Below are positions 39,929 to 49,404 of a DNA stretch of 64,000 nucleotides, piece by piece. The stretch covers positions 124,001 through 188,000 of the forward strand of contig NZ_BMYS01000001.1 of the NCBI RefSeq assembly GCF_014652395.1, written 5' to 3'. How positions within the stretch are numbered: position 1 is the first letter of the stretch; each line of letters opens with the position of its first letter. Source of the DNA: Advenella faeciporci (lineage in GTDB: Bacteria; Pseudomonadota; Gammaproteobacteria; Burkholderiales; Burkholderiaceae_B). Position numbers and translations under genes: made by a program. A model generated the notes under the pieces. The model did not search any database. It was not told the DNA's origin and worked only from the letters and a program-made list of their open reading frames with translations.

Positions 39929-42334
39929 TTAGCGTTGACGCACATTGTGTGCATTGACCAAAACATTCAGAACAGATGCCATGCATTGTTCAACACGCAT
40001 TTCTTCCAGTGTTGCCTGCGGATCCTGAAGTACAAAACGGAAAGCCAGACTACGCTCACCAGACTCGGATTTTACATCACGCCAGACGTCAAACAAAGAA
40101 ATTTCCTTAATAATATCAAGCTCTTGCAAATCTTTTTGATGCAAAGCAAGGGTATCCAGAATTGCCTGGACAGGTAACTCAACCGGTGCCCAGATAGCCA
40201 GATCCCGAATAACCAGGGGTTGACGCGACAGGTTATTGACTTCGGGCAAGGCAATATGGGAAAGCGCATCGACCGACACTTCAAAAACCACCGGTGCATG
40301 TACAAGCTCGTTGTCCTGAACCCACTGGGGATGCAATTCACCCATGAAACCAATCTGCCTGCCATCCAGTAAAATGGCAGCGCTACGGCCAGGATGCAAC
40401 GCAGGATGCGGTTGCGCCACAAATCTTAACAGTTCTGCTTTTTTGCCAAACAGGTTTTCAACATCATTTTTAACGTCGAAGAAATCCACCTGACGCACCG
40501 GCTCTGCCCACTGCTCGGGAACGGCAGGCCCCCAGGCCGCGCCAGCCAGGTGCAAAGGCTGGCTGATATTGGCCACCGTCAGATCGCCGTCTTTGACGGC
40601 AGCATTGCGACTGAACACACGACCCAGCTCAAACACCCGGACGCGGGTTTGTTTATGCTTGGCATTATGACAAATATTGGCAATCAACCCACCAATCAGG
40701 CCAGAACGCATAACGGCCAACTGGCTGGCAATCGGGTTAAGCAGTTTGATGGGATTTTGATTACCCATGTAATTACTTTCCCAGTCTGTTTCCACAAAAC
40801 TGAAATTAACCACTTCCTGATAGTCAAGATCGGCCATGACATAACGCATGTCGTGCTCACTGCGCCGGGTTTCGTTGCTTGGCAGCATGGAGGCCAGCGC
40901 TTTGGGTGGATTGTCGGGAATCCGCTCGAAACCATAAATACGGGCAACCTCTTCAATCAGGTCTTCTTCAATTTCAATATCGAAGCGGTATGAAGGTGGG
41001 GTTACCGTGAACACCTCACCATCAAAGGTGTGAGGCAATTGCAGCTGTGTAAAGATTTTTTCAATTTCTGCCGTATCGACCGGAATGCCAAGAATCTTAC
41101 GGCAACGGGCAACCCGCATGGAAACCGGGTTACGCTGTGGCAGATTGATTATCTGATCTTCGACCGGACCGGCCTGGCCACCGCAAATTTCAAGAATCAG
41201 GCGAGAGATGTACTCAAGGTGCTCAACCACGTTCTGGAAATCCACGCCACGCTCAAAACGGTGACTGGCCTCGGAGCTGAACTTAAAGCGGCGGCTGCGA
41301 CCGGCAATGGCTTCCGGGAACCAGAAAGCACCTTCCACGAAGATATCAGTCGTTTCCAGGCTCACCGCAGTGGCATCGCCCCCCATGATGCCCGCCAGGC
41401 TTTCAATGGTGTCACCGGCGGCAATAATACCCACTTCTTCATCCAGCTCTACGGTCTGACCGTTCAGCAGCTTCAGTGACTCACCTTTTTTGGCCCAGCG
41501 AACCACCAGGTCCTCATTGATTTTGTTGAAGTCAAAAACATGAGTGGGACGGCCCAGTTCAAGCATGACGTAGTTGGAAATATCCACCAGCGCGGAAACG
41601 GAACGCTGCCCCGCCCTTTCAAGGCGGGATTTCATCCAGGCTGGGGTTGGCGCCTTGGCGTTAACACCTTTAATGATACGACCGGCAAAACGACCGCATA
41701 AATCAGGGGCCTGCACATTAACAGCCAGCTTGTCGTTGATGGAAACCGCAACCGGTGAAAAATCAAACGCCTTGAGCGGAGCACCGGTAAGCGCAGAGAC
41801 TTCACGGGCAACACCATGCAAGGAAAGGCAATCGGCACGATTGGGGGTTAATTTGATTTCAAAAACGGTGTCATCCAGATCCAGGGCCTGACGAATGTCC
41901 TGGCCAACCATCGCAGACGCTTCCAGCTCCAGCAAGCCGCCATGATCCTGGGACAAACCCAATTCACGTGCGGAACACAACATGCCAAAAGATACTTCAC
42001 CACGCAGCTTGCCTTTGCTGATTTTAAAATTGCCTGGCAGCACAGCCCCTATTTTAGCCAATGGCACTTTAATGCCTTTGGCGGCATTCGGCGCACCACA
42101 GACAATTTGCAGCAGCTCGCCAGAGCCGTCATCAACCTGGCAGATACGCAGCTTATCCGCGTTGGGGTGAGGGGCGACTTCAACAATATGGGCAACCACC
42201 ACACCAGTGAATGGCGGTGCAACCGGTGCGGTGTCTTCAATCTCTAGACCAGCCATCGTCAGGCGATGGGACAATTCTTCTGTGTTAATGGCCGGATTAA
42301 CCAAGGATCTAAGCCAGGATTCTGGAAATAACAT
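39929..42334 (-). CDS. pheT: Phenylalanyl-tRNA synthetase, beta subunit
   Basis: 801 residues, full length for bacterial PheT. The N-terminal tRNA-binding domain (VVVAHIVEVAPHPNADKLRI, IVCGAPNAAKG) is followed by the B3/B4 editing module, the B5 domain (IPVDTAEIEKIFTQLQLPHT), the catalytic-like domain (VNFSFVETDWESNYMGNQNP) and the anticodon-binding C-terminus (LFDVWRDVKSESGERSLAFR). It pairs with PheS as an alpha2-beta2 enzyme. It begins 53 bases after pheS stops. Confidence 0.97.
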   Translation of the reverse strand: MLFPESWLRSLVNPAINTEELSHRLTMAGLEIEDTAPVAPPFTGVVVAHIVEVAPHPNADKLRICQVDDGSGELLQIVCGAPNAAKGIKVPLAKIGAVLPGNFKISKGKLRGEVSFGMLCSARELGLSQDHGGLLELEASAMVGQDIRQALDLDDTVFEIKLTPNRADCLSLHGVAREVSALTGAPLKAFDFSPVAVSINDKLAVNVQAPDLCGRFAGRIIKGVNAKAPTPAWMKSRLERAGQRSVSALVDISNYVMLELGRPTHVFDFNKINEDLVVRWAKKGESLKLLNGQTVELDEEVGIIAAGDTIESLAGIMGGDATAVSLETTDIFVEGAFWFPEAIAGRSRRFKFSSEASHRFERGVDFQNVVEHLEYISRLILEICGGQAGPVEDQIINLPQRNPVSMRVARCRKILGIPVDTAEIEKIFTQLQLPHTFDGEVFTVTPPSYRFDIEIEEDLIEEVARIYGFERIPDNPPKALASMLPSNETRRSEHDMRYVMADLDYQEVVNFSFVETDWESNYMGNQNPIKLLNPIASQLAVMRSGLIGGLIANICHNAKHKQTRVRVFELGRVFSRNAAVKDGDLTVANISQPLHLAGAAWGPAVPEQWAEPVRQVDFFDVKNDVENLFGKKAELLRFVAQPHPALHPGRSAAILLDGRQIGFMGELHPQWVQDNELVHAPVVFEVSVDALSHIALPEVNNLSRQPLVIRDLAIWAPVELPVQAILDTLALHQKDLQELDIIKEISLFDVWRDVKSESGERSLAFRFVLQDPQATLEEMRVEQCMASVLNVLVNAHNVRQR

Positions 42335-42387
42335 AATAATTCGTTTCTTTGCAATGGATTGGATGACTGCCTGAACTGCAGGCCAAC

Positions 42388-43410
42388 TTAGCGGTTGAAC
42401 TGGCGCAGGAACCGGAGATCACCTTCATAAAACTGGCGCAGGTCGTTAACACCATAACGCAACATGGTAAGGCGCTCGATGCCAGAGCCAAAAGCGAAGC
42501 CAATATATTTTTCGGGGTCCAGTCCGTAATTTTTAACCACGGTAGGATGCACCTGTCCCGAGCCGGAAATTTCCAGCCAGCGCCCTTGATTGGGCCCGGA
42601 AGTGAACATCATGTCGATTTCGGCAGAAGGCTCGGTGAATGGAAAGAATGAAGGACGGAAACGCACGCACAAGTCTTCGGTTTCAAAAAACGCACGCAGA
42701 AAATTGGTATACACCCCTTTCAGGTCGGCAAAAGAAATATCTTCGGCAATCCACAACCCTTCTACCTGATGGAACATGGGAGAGTGTGTGGCATCGCTAT
42801 CGACACGATAAGTGCGACCGGGAGCAATCACTTTAATAGGGGGTTTGTGCATGCGGGCGTAACGCACCTGCATGGGGCTGGTATGGGTGCGAAGCAACAA
42901 AGGCAAGCCACCCGCATCGTCCATATCGACATAGAAGGTGTCTTGCATTGAACGTGCCGGATGGTTCTCGGGGTTGTTCAGGGCAGTAAAGTTGGTCCAG
43001 TCATTTTCAATTTCGGGGCCATCGGCCACTTCAAAACCAATAGAACGGAAAATTTCCTCAATACGCTGCCAGGTCTGGATAACGGGGTGAATACCCCCTT
43101 TGGAACGCCCTCTGCCGGGCAAGCTGACATCAATGGTTTCGGCTGCCAGACGTTTATTCAATTCGGCTTTGGCAAATTCATCACGGCGCTCGTTCAGCAA
43201 GGACTCTATTTGTTGCTTGGCCTGGTTGATACGGGCACCTTCTGCTCGCTTTTGATCAGGTGCCAACTGCGCCAGACCTTTCATCAGGCCGGTAATTACA
43301 CCGTTTTTACCTAAAAATTTAGCTTTCTCATTTTCCAGGGCGGCTGCATCGGCCGCTTCTGCGAATTTTTCCTGGGCTTGGCTTATAAGTTCATCGAGCG
43401 ACTGTGTCAT
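42388..43410 (-). CDS. pheS: Phenylalanyl-tRNA synthetase, alpha subunit
   Basis: 340 residues. Class II motif 2 appears as [20 protein letters not shown], with [20 protein letters not shown] and [16 protein letters not shown], and motif 3 as [20 protein letters not shown]. The N-terminal coiled coil covers about residues 1-90. A terminator-like hairpin lies between rplT and this gene, so pheST can be uncoupled from the ribosomal protein genes. Confidence 0.97.
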   Translation of the reverse strand: MTQSLDELISQAQEKFAEAADAAALENEKAKFLGKNGVITGLMKGLAQLAPDQKRAEGARINQAKQQIESLLNERRDEFAKAELNKRLAAETIDVSLPGRGRSKGGIHPVIQTWQRIEEIFRSIGFEVADGPEIENDWTNFTALNNPENHPARSMQDTFYVDMDDAGGLPLLLRTHTSPMQVRYARMHKPPIKVIAPGRTYRVDSDATHSPMFHQVEGLWIAEDISFADLKGVYTNFLRAFFETEDLCVRFRPSFFPFTEPSAEIDMMFTSGPNQGRWLEISGSGQVHPTVVKNYGLDPEKYIGFAFGSGIERLTMLRYGVNDLRQFYEGDLRFLRQFNR

Positions 43411-43426
43411 GAAATTACCATTCGTT

Positions 43427-43462
43427 AAAAAAACAAACGGGACCCATATTGAGCCCCGCCTG
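43427..43462 (-). terminator. Hairpin with U7 between rplT and pheS
   Basis: In minus-strand RNA the arms CAGGCGGGGCTC and GGGTCCCGTTTG pair, with several G-U pairs, and TTTTTTT follows. E. coli pheST has an attenuator at the same position, but there is no room for a leader peptide here. Confidence 0.75.
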
Positions 43463-43496
43463 TTGGGTACAGCAATTAATTTACAACTGTTGGATC

Positions 43497-43856
43497 TTAG
43501 GCTGCCAGGGCTGATTTGGCTTGGTTAACAATAGCGGCAAAACCTGCCTTGTCGTTAACAGCCATATCGGCCAGAACTTTACGATCCAGTTCGATTGCCG
43601 CTTTTTTAAGGCCAGCAATAAAGACACTGTATGTAACGCCATGTTCACGAACAGCAGCATTGATACGAGTAATCCAGAGTGCACGGAATGTGCGTTTTTT
43701 GTTGCGACGGTCACGATAAGCATATTGACCGGCTTTCATCACTGCCTGTTTGGCAATGCGGAATACATTACCGCGGCGGCCACGATAGCCTTTAGCTGCA
43801 GCAATAACTTTTTTGTGACGAGCACGTGCGGTAACACCGCGTTTTACGCGAGGCAT
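43497..43856 (-). CDS. rplT: 50S ribosomal protein L20
   Basis: 119 residues: [60 protein letters not shown]. Full length, 12 bases after rpmI. In many bacteria L20 represses its own operon by binding the leader RNA; the 180-base rpmI leader could host this. Confidence 0.97.
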   Translation of the reverse strand: MPRVKRGVTARARHKKVIAAAKGYRGRRGNVFRIAKQAVMKAGQYAYRDRRNKKRTFRALWITRINAAVREHGVTYSVFIAGLKKAAIELDRKVLADMAVNDKAGFAAIVNQAKSALAA

Positions 43857-43868
43857 ATTATTCTCCTA

Positions 43869-44066
43869 TCAAGCGAAAGGCATCATTGCCTTGACTGAAG
43901 CCACGTCTGAATCGTGAACTGCAGCAGAACCACGCAACTGGCGTTTGTTCTTGGTTGTTTTTTTGGTCAGGATGTGACGCTTGAACGCCTGACCACGCTT
44001 GATAGATCCGCTGGCGCGAACCTTAAAGCGCTTGGAAGCGCCTTTTTTGGTTTTCATTTTTGGCAT
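43869..44066 (-). CDS. rpmI: 50S ribosomal protein L35
   Basis: 65 residues: [20 protein letters not shown], then [20 protein letters not shown]. The start at 44066 gives the conserved N-terminus; a longer frame to 44078 is not needed. infC, the usual gene in front, is missing here and lies at 54240-54779. A separate promoter is visible at 44251-44280. Confidence 0.97.
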   Translation of the reverse strand: MPKMKTKKGASKRFKVRASGSIKRGQAFKRHILTKKTTKNKRQLRGSAAVHDSDVASVKAMMPFA

Positions 44067-44250
44067 GATATAACCCAATAATGCTGATTAAAGGTGCCCA
44101 GCCAACTGCCGGAACTTGCAAAACCCTAATCAATTCCCATACAAGGCTTCGTTCGAATTTACCCTAAGAAATAACTGATAAACAAAAGCCATAAGCCCAC
44201 TTGTTCACGCTATTCACCGGGCAAACCTAAGAGGTTGCAGGAAACCATTG

Positions 44251-44280
44251 ATTATACGATGATTTTTGTTTTATTGTCTA
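44251..44280 (-). promoter_or_regulatory. Promoter of the rpmI-rplT-pheST-ihfA operon
   Basis: TAGACA (44275-44280) and TATAAT (44251-44256) on the minus strand with an 18-base spacer. The transcript would begin near 44245, giving a leader of about 180 bases before rpmI. The leader has a small frame (MAFVYQLFLRVNSNEALYGN) and possible stems, but no clear attenuator. The remaining DNA to 44419 shows nothing else. Confidence 0.72.
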
Positions 44281-44419
44281 ATATAAGTGGAAAATAAATC
44301 CGATTGTGTAGGCAAAATATACACGCGGGCATTTTTACCGGGCTTAATGCCTTCGTTTACGCACCGGCCTTGACACATTACACGCTACCCAGGCAGCAGG
44401 ATAAGCAATACCCCTGCTG

Positions 44420-45937
44420 TTAATCCATTTGCTGGCGGTAGCTGATGGCTTCAGAAAGCGAGACAGTATCAATCCCATCTTTTCCGGTCATGTCGGCAAT
44501 AGTACGGGCCACCCGCAAGACCCGGTGCATGACCCTGACAGACCAGCTGAACCGCTGGCATGCCTGCTGAATAAGCTGGTTGCAGGCACTATCCAACTGG
44601 CAGTACCGGCCAATCTCGGCAGCATCAAGGTGTGCATTAAGCTTGCCTTGCCGTGCCTGCTGAGTATGCCGGCAAAACGCCACCCTGTCTTTCACAAGCA
44701 CCGAAGGCTCGGCAGCCTGTGCCGTTTCCCAGTCTCCGCGAAAAGGATGCACCGTGATTTGCATATCAATCCGGTCCAGCAAGGGACCCGACAACTTGCC
44801 TTGGTAACGGTTTATTTTTTCAGGGGTGCAAACGCAGGGTTTGCTGGCATGCCCCAGATACCCGCATGGACAGGGATTCATGGCAGAAATCAATTGAAAT
44901 TGCGCCGGATACACGACCGAACGGCTGGACCGGGTAATGCAAATTTCCCCTTTTTCCATTGGCTCCCGCAACGATTCCAGGGCTCTTCGGTCAAATTCGG
45001 GCAACTCATCCAGGAACAGCACCCCATGGTGAGCCATGCTGATTTCACCAGGCTTTGGCTGGGTCCCGCCCCCAATCAGGGAAACCATGGACGCCGAATG
45101 GTGCGGAGCCCTGAACGGCCTTTGCATGGACATGACCGCTTCACGCTGCGACAGGCTTTGCACAGCCGTAACCTCAAGCAGCTGCTCACTGGAAAGCGCC
45201 GGCAACAAACCGGGCAACCGTTGCGCCAACATACTTTTACCTACTCCCGGCGGGCCCGACATAAGCAGCCCATGGCCCCCTGATGCGGCAATTTCAAGGG
45301 CACGACAAGCCATTGCCTGCCCTTTGACATCGGACAGGCAAGGATAAACCGTGGTTTCTTTAGCGGCCACTTCCCCGGCAAGCTCATACCCGGGATGGGT
45401 ATGCCCCACCAGAAAGTCGGCCACTTCTTTCAGGGTCTTGGCACCCAATACGTTCAAACCCTGGATATGCGCCGCAACCACGGCATTTTCTTTAGGCAAG
45501 ACCAGAACCGCATCCTTGATTTTTTGCCGATATACCGACAGCCCAATCACCAAAGGCGCGGCAACCGGAATTAAGGTACCGGTTAATGAAAGCTCACCGG
45601 CAAAGACCGTTCTGGACAGCATCGCCACAGCCTGCCCGGGGGGCATTACAATTTGCCCGCTGGCCAGCAAGACACCCAAGGCAATTGGCAAATCGAACCT
45701 GCCCGAATCCTTGGGCAGATCGGCCGGTGACAAATTGGCCGTGAGGCGACCTGCAGGAAACTGATAACCGCAACTGCTTAACGCCGAACGCACACGCTCA
45801 CGACTTTCTTTCACCCCAGTACCCGGCAAACCCACAATATTGAAAGCAGGCAAACCCGGCGCAACATGAACTTCTACCCGCACCTCTGGGGCATGCATGC
45901 CTGCAATGGCACAGCTTTTTAATACCGCCAATGTCAT
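44420..45937 (-). CDS. comM: YifB/ComM-type Mg-chelatase-like AAA+ helicase
   Basis: 505 residues. The N-terminal Lon-like S5-D2 domain (VEVHVAPGLPAFNIVGLPGT, RFDLPIALGVLLASGQI) precedes the AAA+ core with Walker A SGPPGVGKSMLAQRL and Walker B GVLFLDELPEF, and the C-terminal part with the Cys motif NPCPCGYLGHASKPCVC. ComM is a branch-migration helicase aiding natural transformation. ATG 45937 has GGAG 5 bases upstream. A terminator lies on its upstream side. Confidence 0.94.
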   Translation of the reverse strand: MTLAVLKSCAIAGMHAPEVRVEVHVAPGLPAFNIVGLPGTGVKESRERVRSALSSCGYQFPAGRLTANLSPADLPKDSGRFDLPIALGVLLASGQIVMPPGQAVAMLSRTVFAGELSLTGTLIPVAAPLVIGLSVYRQKIKDAVLVLPKENAVVAAHIQGLNVLGAKTLKEVADFLVGHTHPGYELAGEVAAKETTVYPCLSDVKGQAMACRALEIAASGGHGLLMSGPPGVGKSMLAQRLPGLLPALSSEQLLEVTAVQSLSQREAVMSMQRPFRAPHHSASMVSLIGGGTQPKPGEISMAHHGVLFLDELPEFDRRALESLREPMEKGEICITRSSRSVVYPAQFQLISAMNPCPCGYLGHASKPCVCTPEKINRYQGKLSGPLLDRIDMQITVHPFRGDWETAQAAEPSVLVKDRVAFCRHTQQARQGKLNAHLDAAEIGRYCQLDSACNQLIQQACQRFSWSVRVMHRVLRVARTIADMTGKDGIDTVSLSEAISYRQQMD

Positions 45938-45981
45938 AAACACTCCCGCAACAACGCTGTATTATGCGGGTGGAAACCATT

Positions 45982-46006
45982 AAAAAAGGCCCGGTGAGGC
46001 CTTTTT
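45982..46006 (-). terminator. Terminator after ubiK
   Basis: AAAAAAGGCC and GGCCTTTTT, loop CGGTGA, 20 bases past the ubiK stop. Confidence 0.88.
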
Positions 46007-46026
46007 GTCAATCGTTGAAAACACGA

Positions 46027-46266
46027 TTATTGTTTTTTTTCTTCAAGTGCCTTGACCAAGCCCTCGAGAGCATCAATGCGCTCACGCAATTTGTCAACCA
46101 TGGCCACCTGGATATCGAACTCTTCACGAGTCACCAGATCCAGCTTGGAGAAACCTTGAGACATAAATGCCTTTACATTTTTTTCAATATCGGCAGCAGG
46201 ACTTTTTGCAATAAGTTCCTGCATGTTTTTCTGAAATTCTTCGAAAATTTGATTACCGCTTTTCAT
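46027..46266 (-). CDS. ubiK: UbiK/BMFP accessory factor
   Basis: 79 residues from ATG 46266: MKSGNQIFEEFQKNMQELIA, then VTREEFDIQVAMVDKLRERI and a final DALEGLVKALEEKKQ. Amphipathic helix plus C-terminal coiled coil, as in the YqiC/UbiK family, which helps ubiquinone synthesis by linking Ubi proteins to membrane lipid. The longer frame to 46311 is not conserved. The YqiC identity is strong; the ubiquinone role is family knowledge. Confidence 0.9.
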   Translation of the reverse strand: MKSGNQIFEEFQKNMQELIAKSPAADIEKNVKAFMSQGFSKLDLVTREEFDIQVAMVDKLRERIDALEGLVKALEEKKQ

Positions 46267-46380
46267 GGGGCACCCTTGAGAAAAATATGTATTTACAGTC
46301 AGATGACTCATTATAAATAAGAATGAACCGGCTCAGCTTAATAAACCCGCATTTTTCAGATAAAGCCAAGGCTTATTCAA

Positions 46381-46416
46381 AAAAAACGGGCATTTGCAAC
46401 TGAAATGCCCGTTTTT
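46381..46416. terminator. Strong bidirectional terminator
   Basis: ACGGGCATTT and AAATGCCCGT with A- and T-runs on the two sides, just past the stop of the repeat lipoprotein gene (minus). Confidence 0.88.
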
Positions 46417-46438
46417 ATCAAACACCGATTCAAGCCGC

Positions 46439-47245
46439 TTACTGGGCAGGCTTGACTTCTTCTGTTACAGCATCAGCGGCTGTACTATCTGCAGAGGATG
46501 CACCCATGGCACTGGAGGCCTCCTCTTTAACTGAATCGACAGCTTCAGTGGCTGCACTGTTAACAGATTCAATCGCACCGGAAGTGCTTTCAGAAATTTT
46601 TTCTGCGATTGCATCCACTTTTTCTTGGGCTGCAGTGCTATCTTCCTTGGCCGATTCAACTACATTTTCGGTGGCTGTCCCGGCTTTTTCTTCAACACTT
46701 ACCGCATCTTCCTTGACGGCCTCAACCACACTTTCAGTAGTAGCTTCGGCCTTTTGCTCCGCGCCAGTCGTGGCTTCCTTTACATACTCAATCACACTTT
46801 CTGTAGTGGCTCTGGCCTTTTCTTCAGCACTTGCAGCGGCATCCTTGACAGACTCCACCACACTTTCAGTGGCTGCCTTGGCCTTTTCCTCTGCACTTGC
46901 AGCGACTTCTTTAACAGACTCCACCACACTCTCGGTCGTTGCCTTGGCTTCCTCTTTGGCAGTCTTGGCTGCATCTGACAAGCCTTCAGCAGTTGCCGTC
47001 ACATCTTTCTTCAGGTTTTCGGTTGCTGAATTAACGGTTTCAACCACGCTTTCAGTGCCTGCCTTTACGGCATCCGCAGCCTGCTGGCCCGCTTCCTTAA
47101 CCGTTTCAACTGCAATATTAGTAGCCTCTGTCGCTTTCGTGGCTGCCTGATCGGCTTCTGTTTTTGTTTCCTGATCACATCCGGCCAACACAAATGCCGA
47201 GGAAACGACCGCCAGCATACTTAATTTAGACAAAGAATATTTCAT
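46439..47245 (-). CDS. Lipoprotein with tandem 22-residue LEA/apolipoprotein-like repeats
   Basis: 268 residues. Signal with lipobox ending LAGC (Cys23 lipidated). From about residue 110 there are five tandem 22-residue units, each about two 11-mers, of the form ATESVVESVKEVAASAEEKA with drift. The composition (Ala, Glu, Lys, Thr, Ser, Val) predicts long amphipathic helices, as in LEA-type or apolipoprotein-like proteins. Residues before and after continue the same style less regularly. Start at 47245 gives a clean signal. It lies divergent from glnK. Function unknown; a membrane-tethered stress or envelope spacer protein is a guess. Confidence 0.82.
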   Translation of the reverse strand: MKYSLSKLSMLAVVSSAFVLAGCDQETKTEADQAATKATEATNIAVETVKEAGQQAADAVKAGTESVVETVNSATENLKKDVTATAEGLSDAAKTAKEEAKATTESVVESVKEVAASAEEKAKAATESVVESVKDAAASAEEKARATTESVIEYVKEATTGAEQKAEATTESVVEAVKEDAVSVEEKAGTATENVVESAKEDSTAAQEKVDAIAEKISESTSGAIESVNSAATEAVDSVKEEASSAMGASSADSTAADAVTEEVKPAQ

Positions 47246-47390
47246 ACATGCTCCTAAAAAAATAAATATCCAACAGTATCGACCAACACGCAAGAAAAAA
47301 CAATGATTCCACTGTATGTCATTTCATTTTGTGATGTTTTTTTTGATGCATTGACCATTATTGACAGACTCGCGCGCAATTTAAGGTTTT

Positions 47391-47418
47391 TGCACCATGA
47401 TGAATCAAGTTATGCACC
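47391..47418 (+). promoter_or_regulatory. Two NtrC-like half-sites upstream of glnK
   Basis: TGCACC at 47391-47396 (within TGCACCATGATGAATCA) and at 47413-47418, 22 bases apart, on the same strand. They match the left half of the NtrC consensus; the right halves are poor. Confidence 0.45.
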
Positions 47419-47457
47419 AAAAAGCAACTTATTGGGCAAATTTCATTCTTTTTTTTT

Positions 47458-47473
47458 TGGCATGGATTTTGCT
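47458..47473 (+). promoter_or_regulatory. Sigma54 promoter of glnK-amtB
   Basis: TGGCATGGATTTTGCT matches the -24/-12 consensus TGGCAC-N5-TTGC except for one base, with GG and GC exactly 10 bases apart, about 65 bases before the glnK start. Confidence 0.8.
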
Positions 47474-47506
47474 TAATCAATAATGAGCCGATATTCCACA
47501 TTTTGA

Positions 47507-47878
<372 letters not shown>

Positions 47879-47949
47879 ATTTAATTTTATTAATAAAAAC
47901 AATGACTTAAAATAAATAACACGCATTATTGCATTTAAAGGATTTCATC

Positions 47950-49176
47950 ATGGATAAAGCCGATCTCGTCTGGGTCAGCATTTCTACAATACTGGTTCTG
48001 CTAATGGTTATTCCTGGCCTGGCCATGTTTTATGGCGGACTGGTACGCAGCAAAAACATTCTGTCTGTCATGAGTCATGTCCTGGTTACCTTCGCCCTTG
48101 CCATTATTCTTTGGTATGCCTACGGCTACTCATTGGCCTTTACTGATGGCAATTCGTTTTTCGGTGGTTTCAGCCGCTTGTTTTTTTCTGGAATGTATGA
48201 CTTGGGCAGTGATACCTTCGCATTAAGTGGCAGTATTCCCGAACTGACCTTCGCATCATTCCAGGCAACGTTTGCCGGTATTACCTGCGCACTGATTGTT
48301 GGCGGGTTTGCCGAACGGATCAAGTTTTCCGCAGTACTGGTTTTCATGGCAATCTGGATGACATTTTCATATGTACCGGTTGCCCACATGATCTGGTCGT
48401 CTACGGGCCTGCTTAGTGGTGCGGCACTGGATTTTGCCGGTGGTACCGTGGTACATATTAACGCAGGTGTGGCTGCCCTGGTTGCCGCATATATGATTGG
48501 CCCCCGTCTGGGTTATGGTAAAGAAGCCATGCAGCCCCATAACCTGACGATGACCATGACTGGCGCTGCTTTGTTATGGGTAGGCTGGTTCGGTTTCAAT
48601 GCGGGCTCTGCCCTGGGCGCCAACACACAAGCGGCCCTTGCGTTCTTTAACACCTTGCTGGCTACTTCGGCTGCCGTTATTGCCTGGGTATTGCTCGAAT
48701 GGAAAGTCAAAGGCAACCCTTCTTTGCTGGGTGCTGCATCTGGTGCTGTCGCTGGCCTGGTGGGCATTACGCCTGCAGCTGGCCTGGTGGGCCCCATAGG
48801 TGCCCTGATTATCGGTTTTGTCACCAGCGCTTTTTGTCTGTGGGGCGTTAATGGCCTGAAACGGCTCCTGCGCGCCGATGACTCGCTGGATGTGTTTGGC
48901 ATCCACGGTGTGGGCGGCATCATAGGGGGACTGCTTACCGGTGTTTTCAATGCAAAACCCTTGGGCGGACCCGGGCTTGAAACGGCAGGCGAAATTCCCT
49001 ACCAAGTATGGCTCCAGCTTGAAGGCATGCTGATCACGGCGGTATGGTGCGCGGTTGTTACCTTCATTGCCCTGAAAATTGCCGGCTTGTTGACCGGCGG
49101 AATCCGGGTTGAAAAAGACGCTGAACGCCAAGGCCTGGACATTAGCCACCATGGAGAACAGGGTTACCATCTCTGA
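47950..49176 (+). CDS. amtB: Ammonium transporter
   Basis: 408 residues, 11 membrane helices. VWVSISTILVLLMVIPGLAM, FYGGLVRSKN, the signature DFAGGTVVHINAGVAALVAA and FGIHGVGGIIGGLLTGVF hold the twin-His pore. The protein begins directly at the first helix without the signal peptide seen in E. coli AmtB. Start 47950 has AAAGGA in front; the frame extends to 47929. It works with GlnK, which plugs it. Confidence 0.95.
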   Translation: MDKADLVWVSISTILVLLMVIPGLAMFYGGLVRSKNILSVMSHVLVTFALAIILWYAYGYSLAFTDGNSFFGGFSRLFFSGMYDLGSDTFALSGSIPELTFASFQATFAGITCALIVGGFAERIKFSAVLVFMAIWMTFSYVPVAHMIWSSTGLLSGAALDFAGGTVVHINAGVAALVAAYMIGPRLGYGKEAMQPHNLTMTMTGAALLWVGWFGFNAGSALGANTQAALAFFNTLLATSAAVIAWVLLEWKVKGNPSLLGAASGAVAGLVGITPAAGLVGPIGALIIGFVTSAFCLWGVNGLKRLLRADDSLDVFGIHGVGGIIGGLLTGVFNAKPLGGPGLETAGEIPYQVWLQLEGMLITAVWCAVVTFIALKIAGLLTGGIRVEKDAERQGLDISHHGEQGYHL

Positions 49177-49200
49177 TTACAAATAAATTCCATCCCATTT

Positions 49201-49234
49201 GCGTCATTCATATAAAAAATGAATGGCGTTTTTT
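49201..49234 (+). terminator. Terminator of glnK-amtB
   Basis: CGTCATTCAT and ATGAATGGCG (one G-U pair) with a 7-base loop, followed by TTTTTT. Confidence 0.8.
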
Positions 49235-49404
49235 ATTGAGTTTGATTAATCACAAAAACATCAGCGCCAAATTCTGAAAGCGGATTGTTTATTGATATGG
49301 ATCAAGGAAGATATTCAAATAAAAGGCAATATACACAAATTAATTGAAATCATTAAAGATATATATAAAATACATCTTATTGATATCGCCTTATACTGTA
49401 AAGC

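Noticed and set aside
46452-47150. A 232-residue open frame on the plus strand, rich in Ser/Ala/Thr repeats
   Set aside because: It is the antisense shadow of the 22-residue-repeat lipoprotein; the minus frame has the signal peptide, lipobox and helical repeats.
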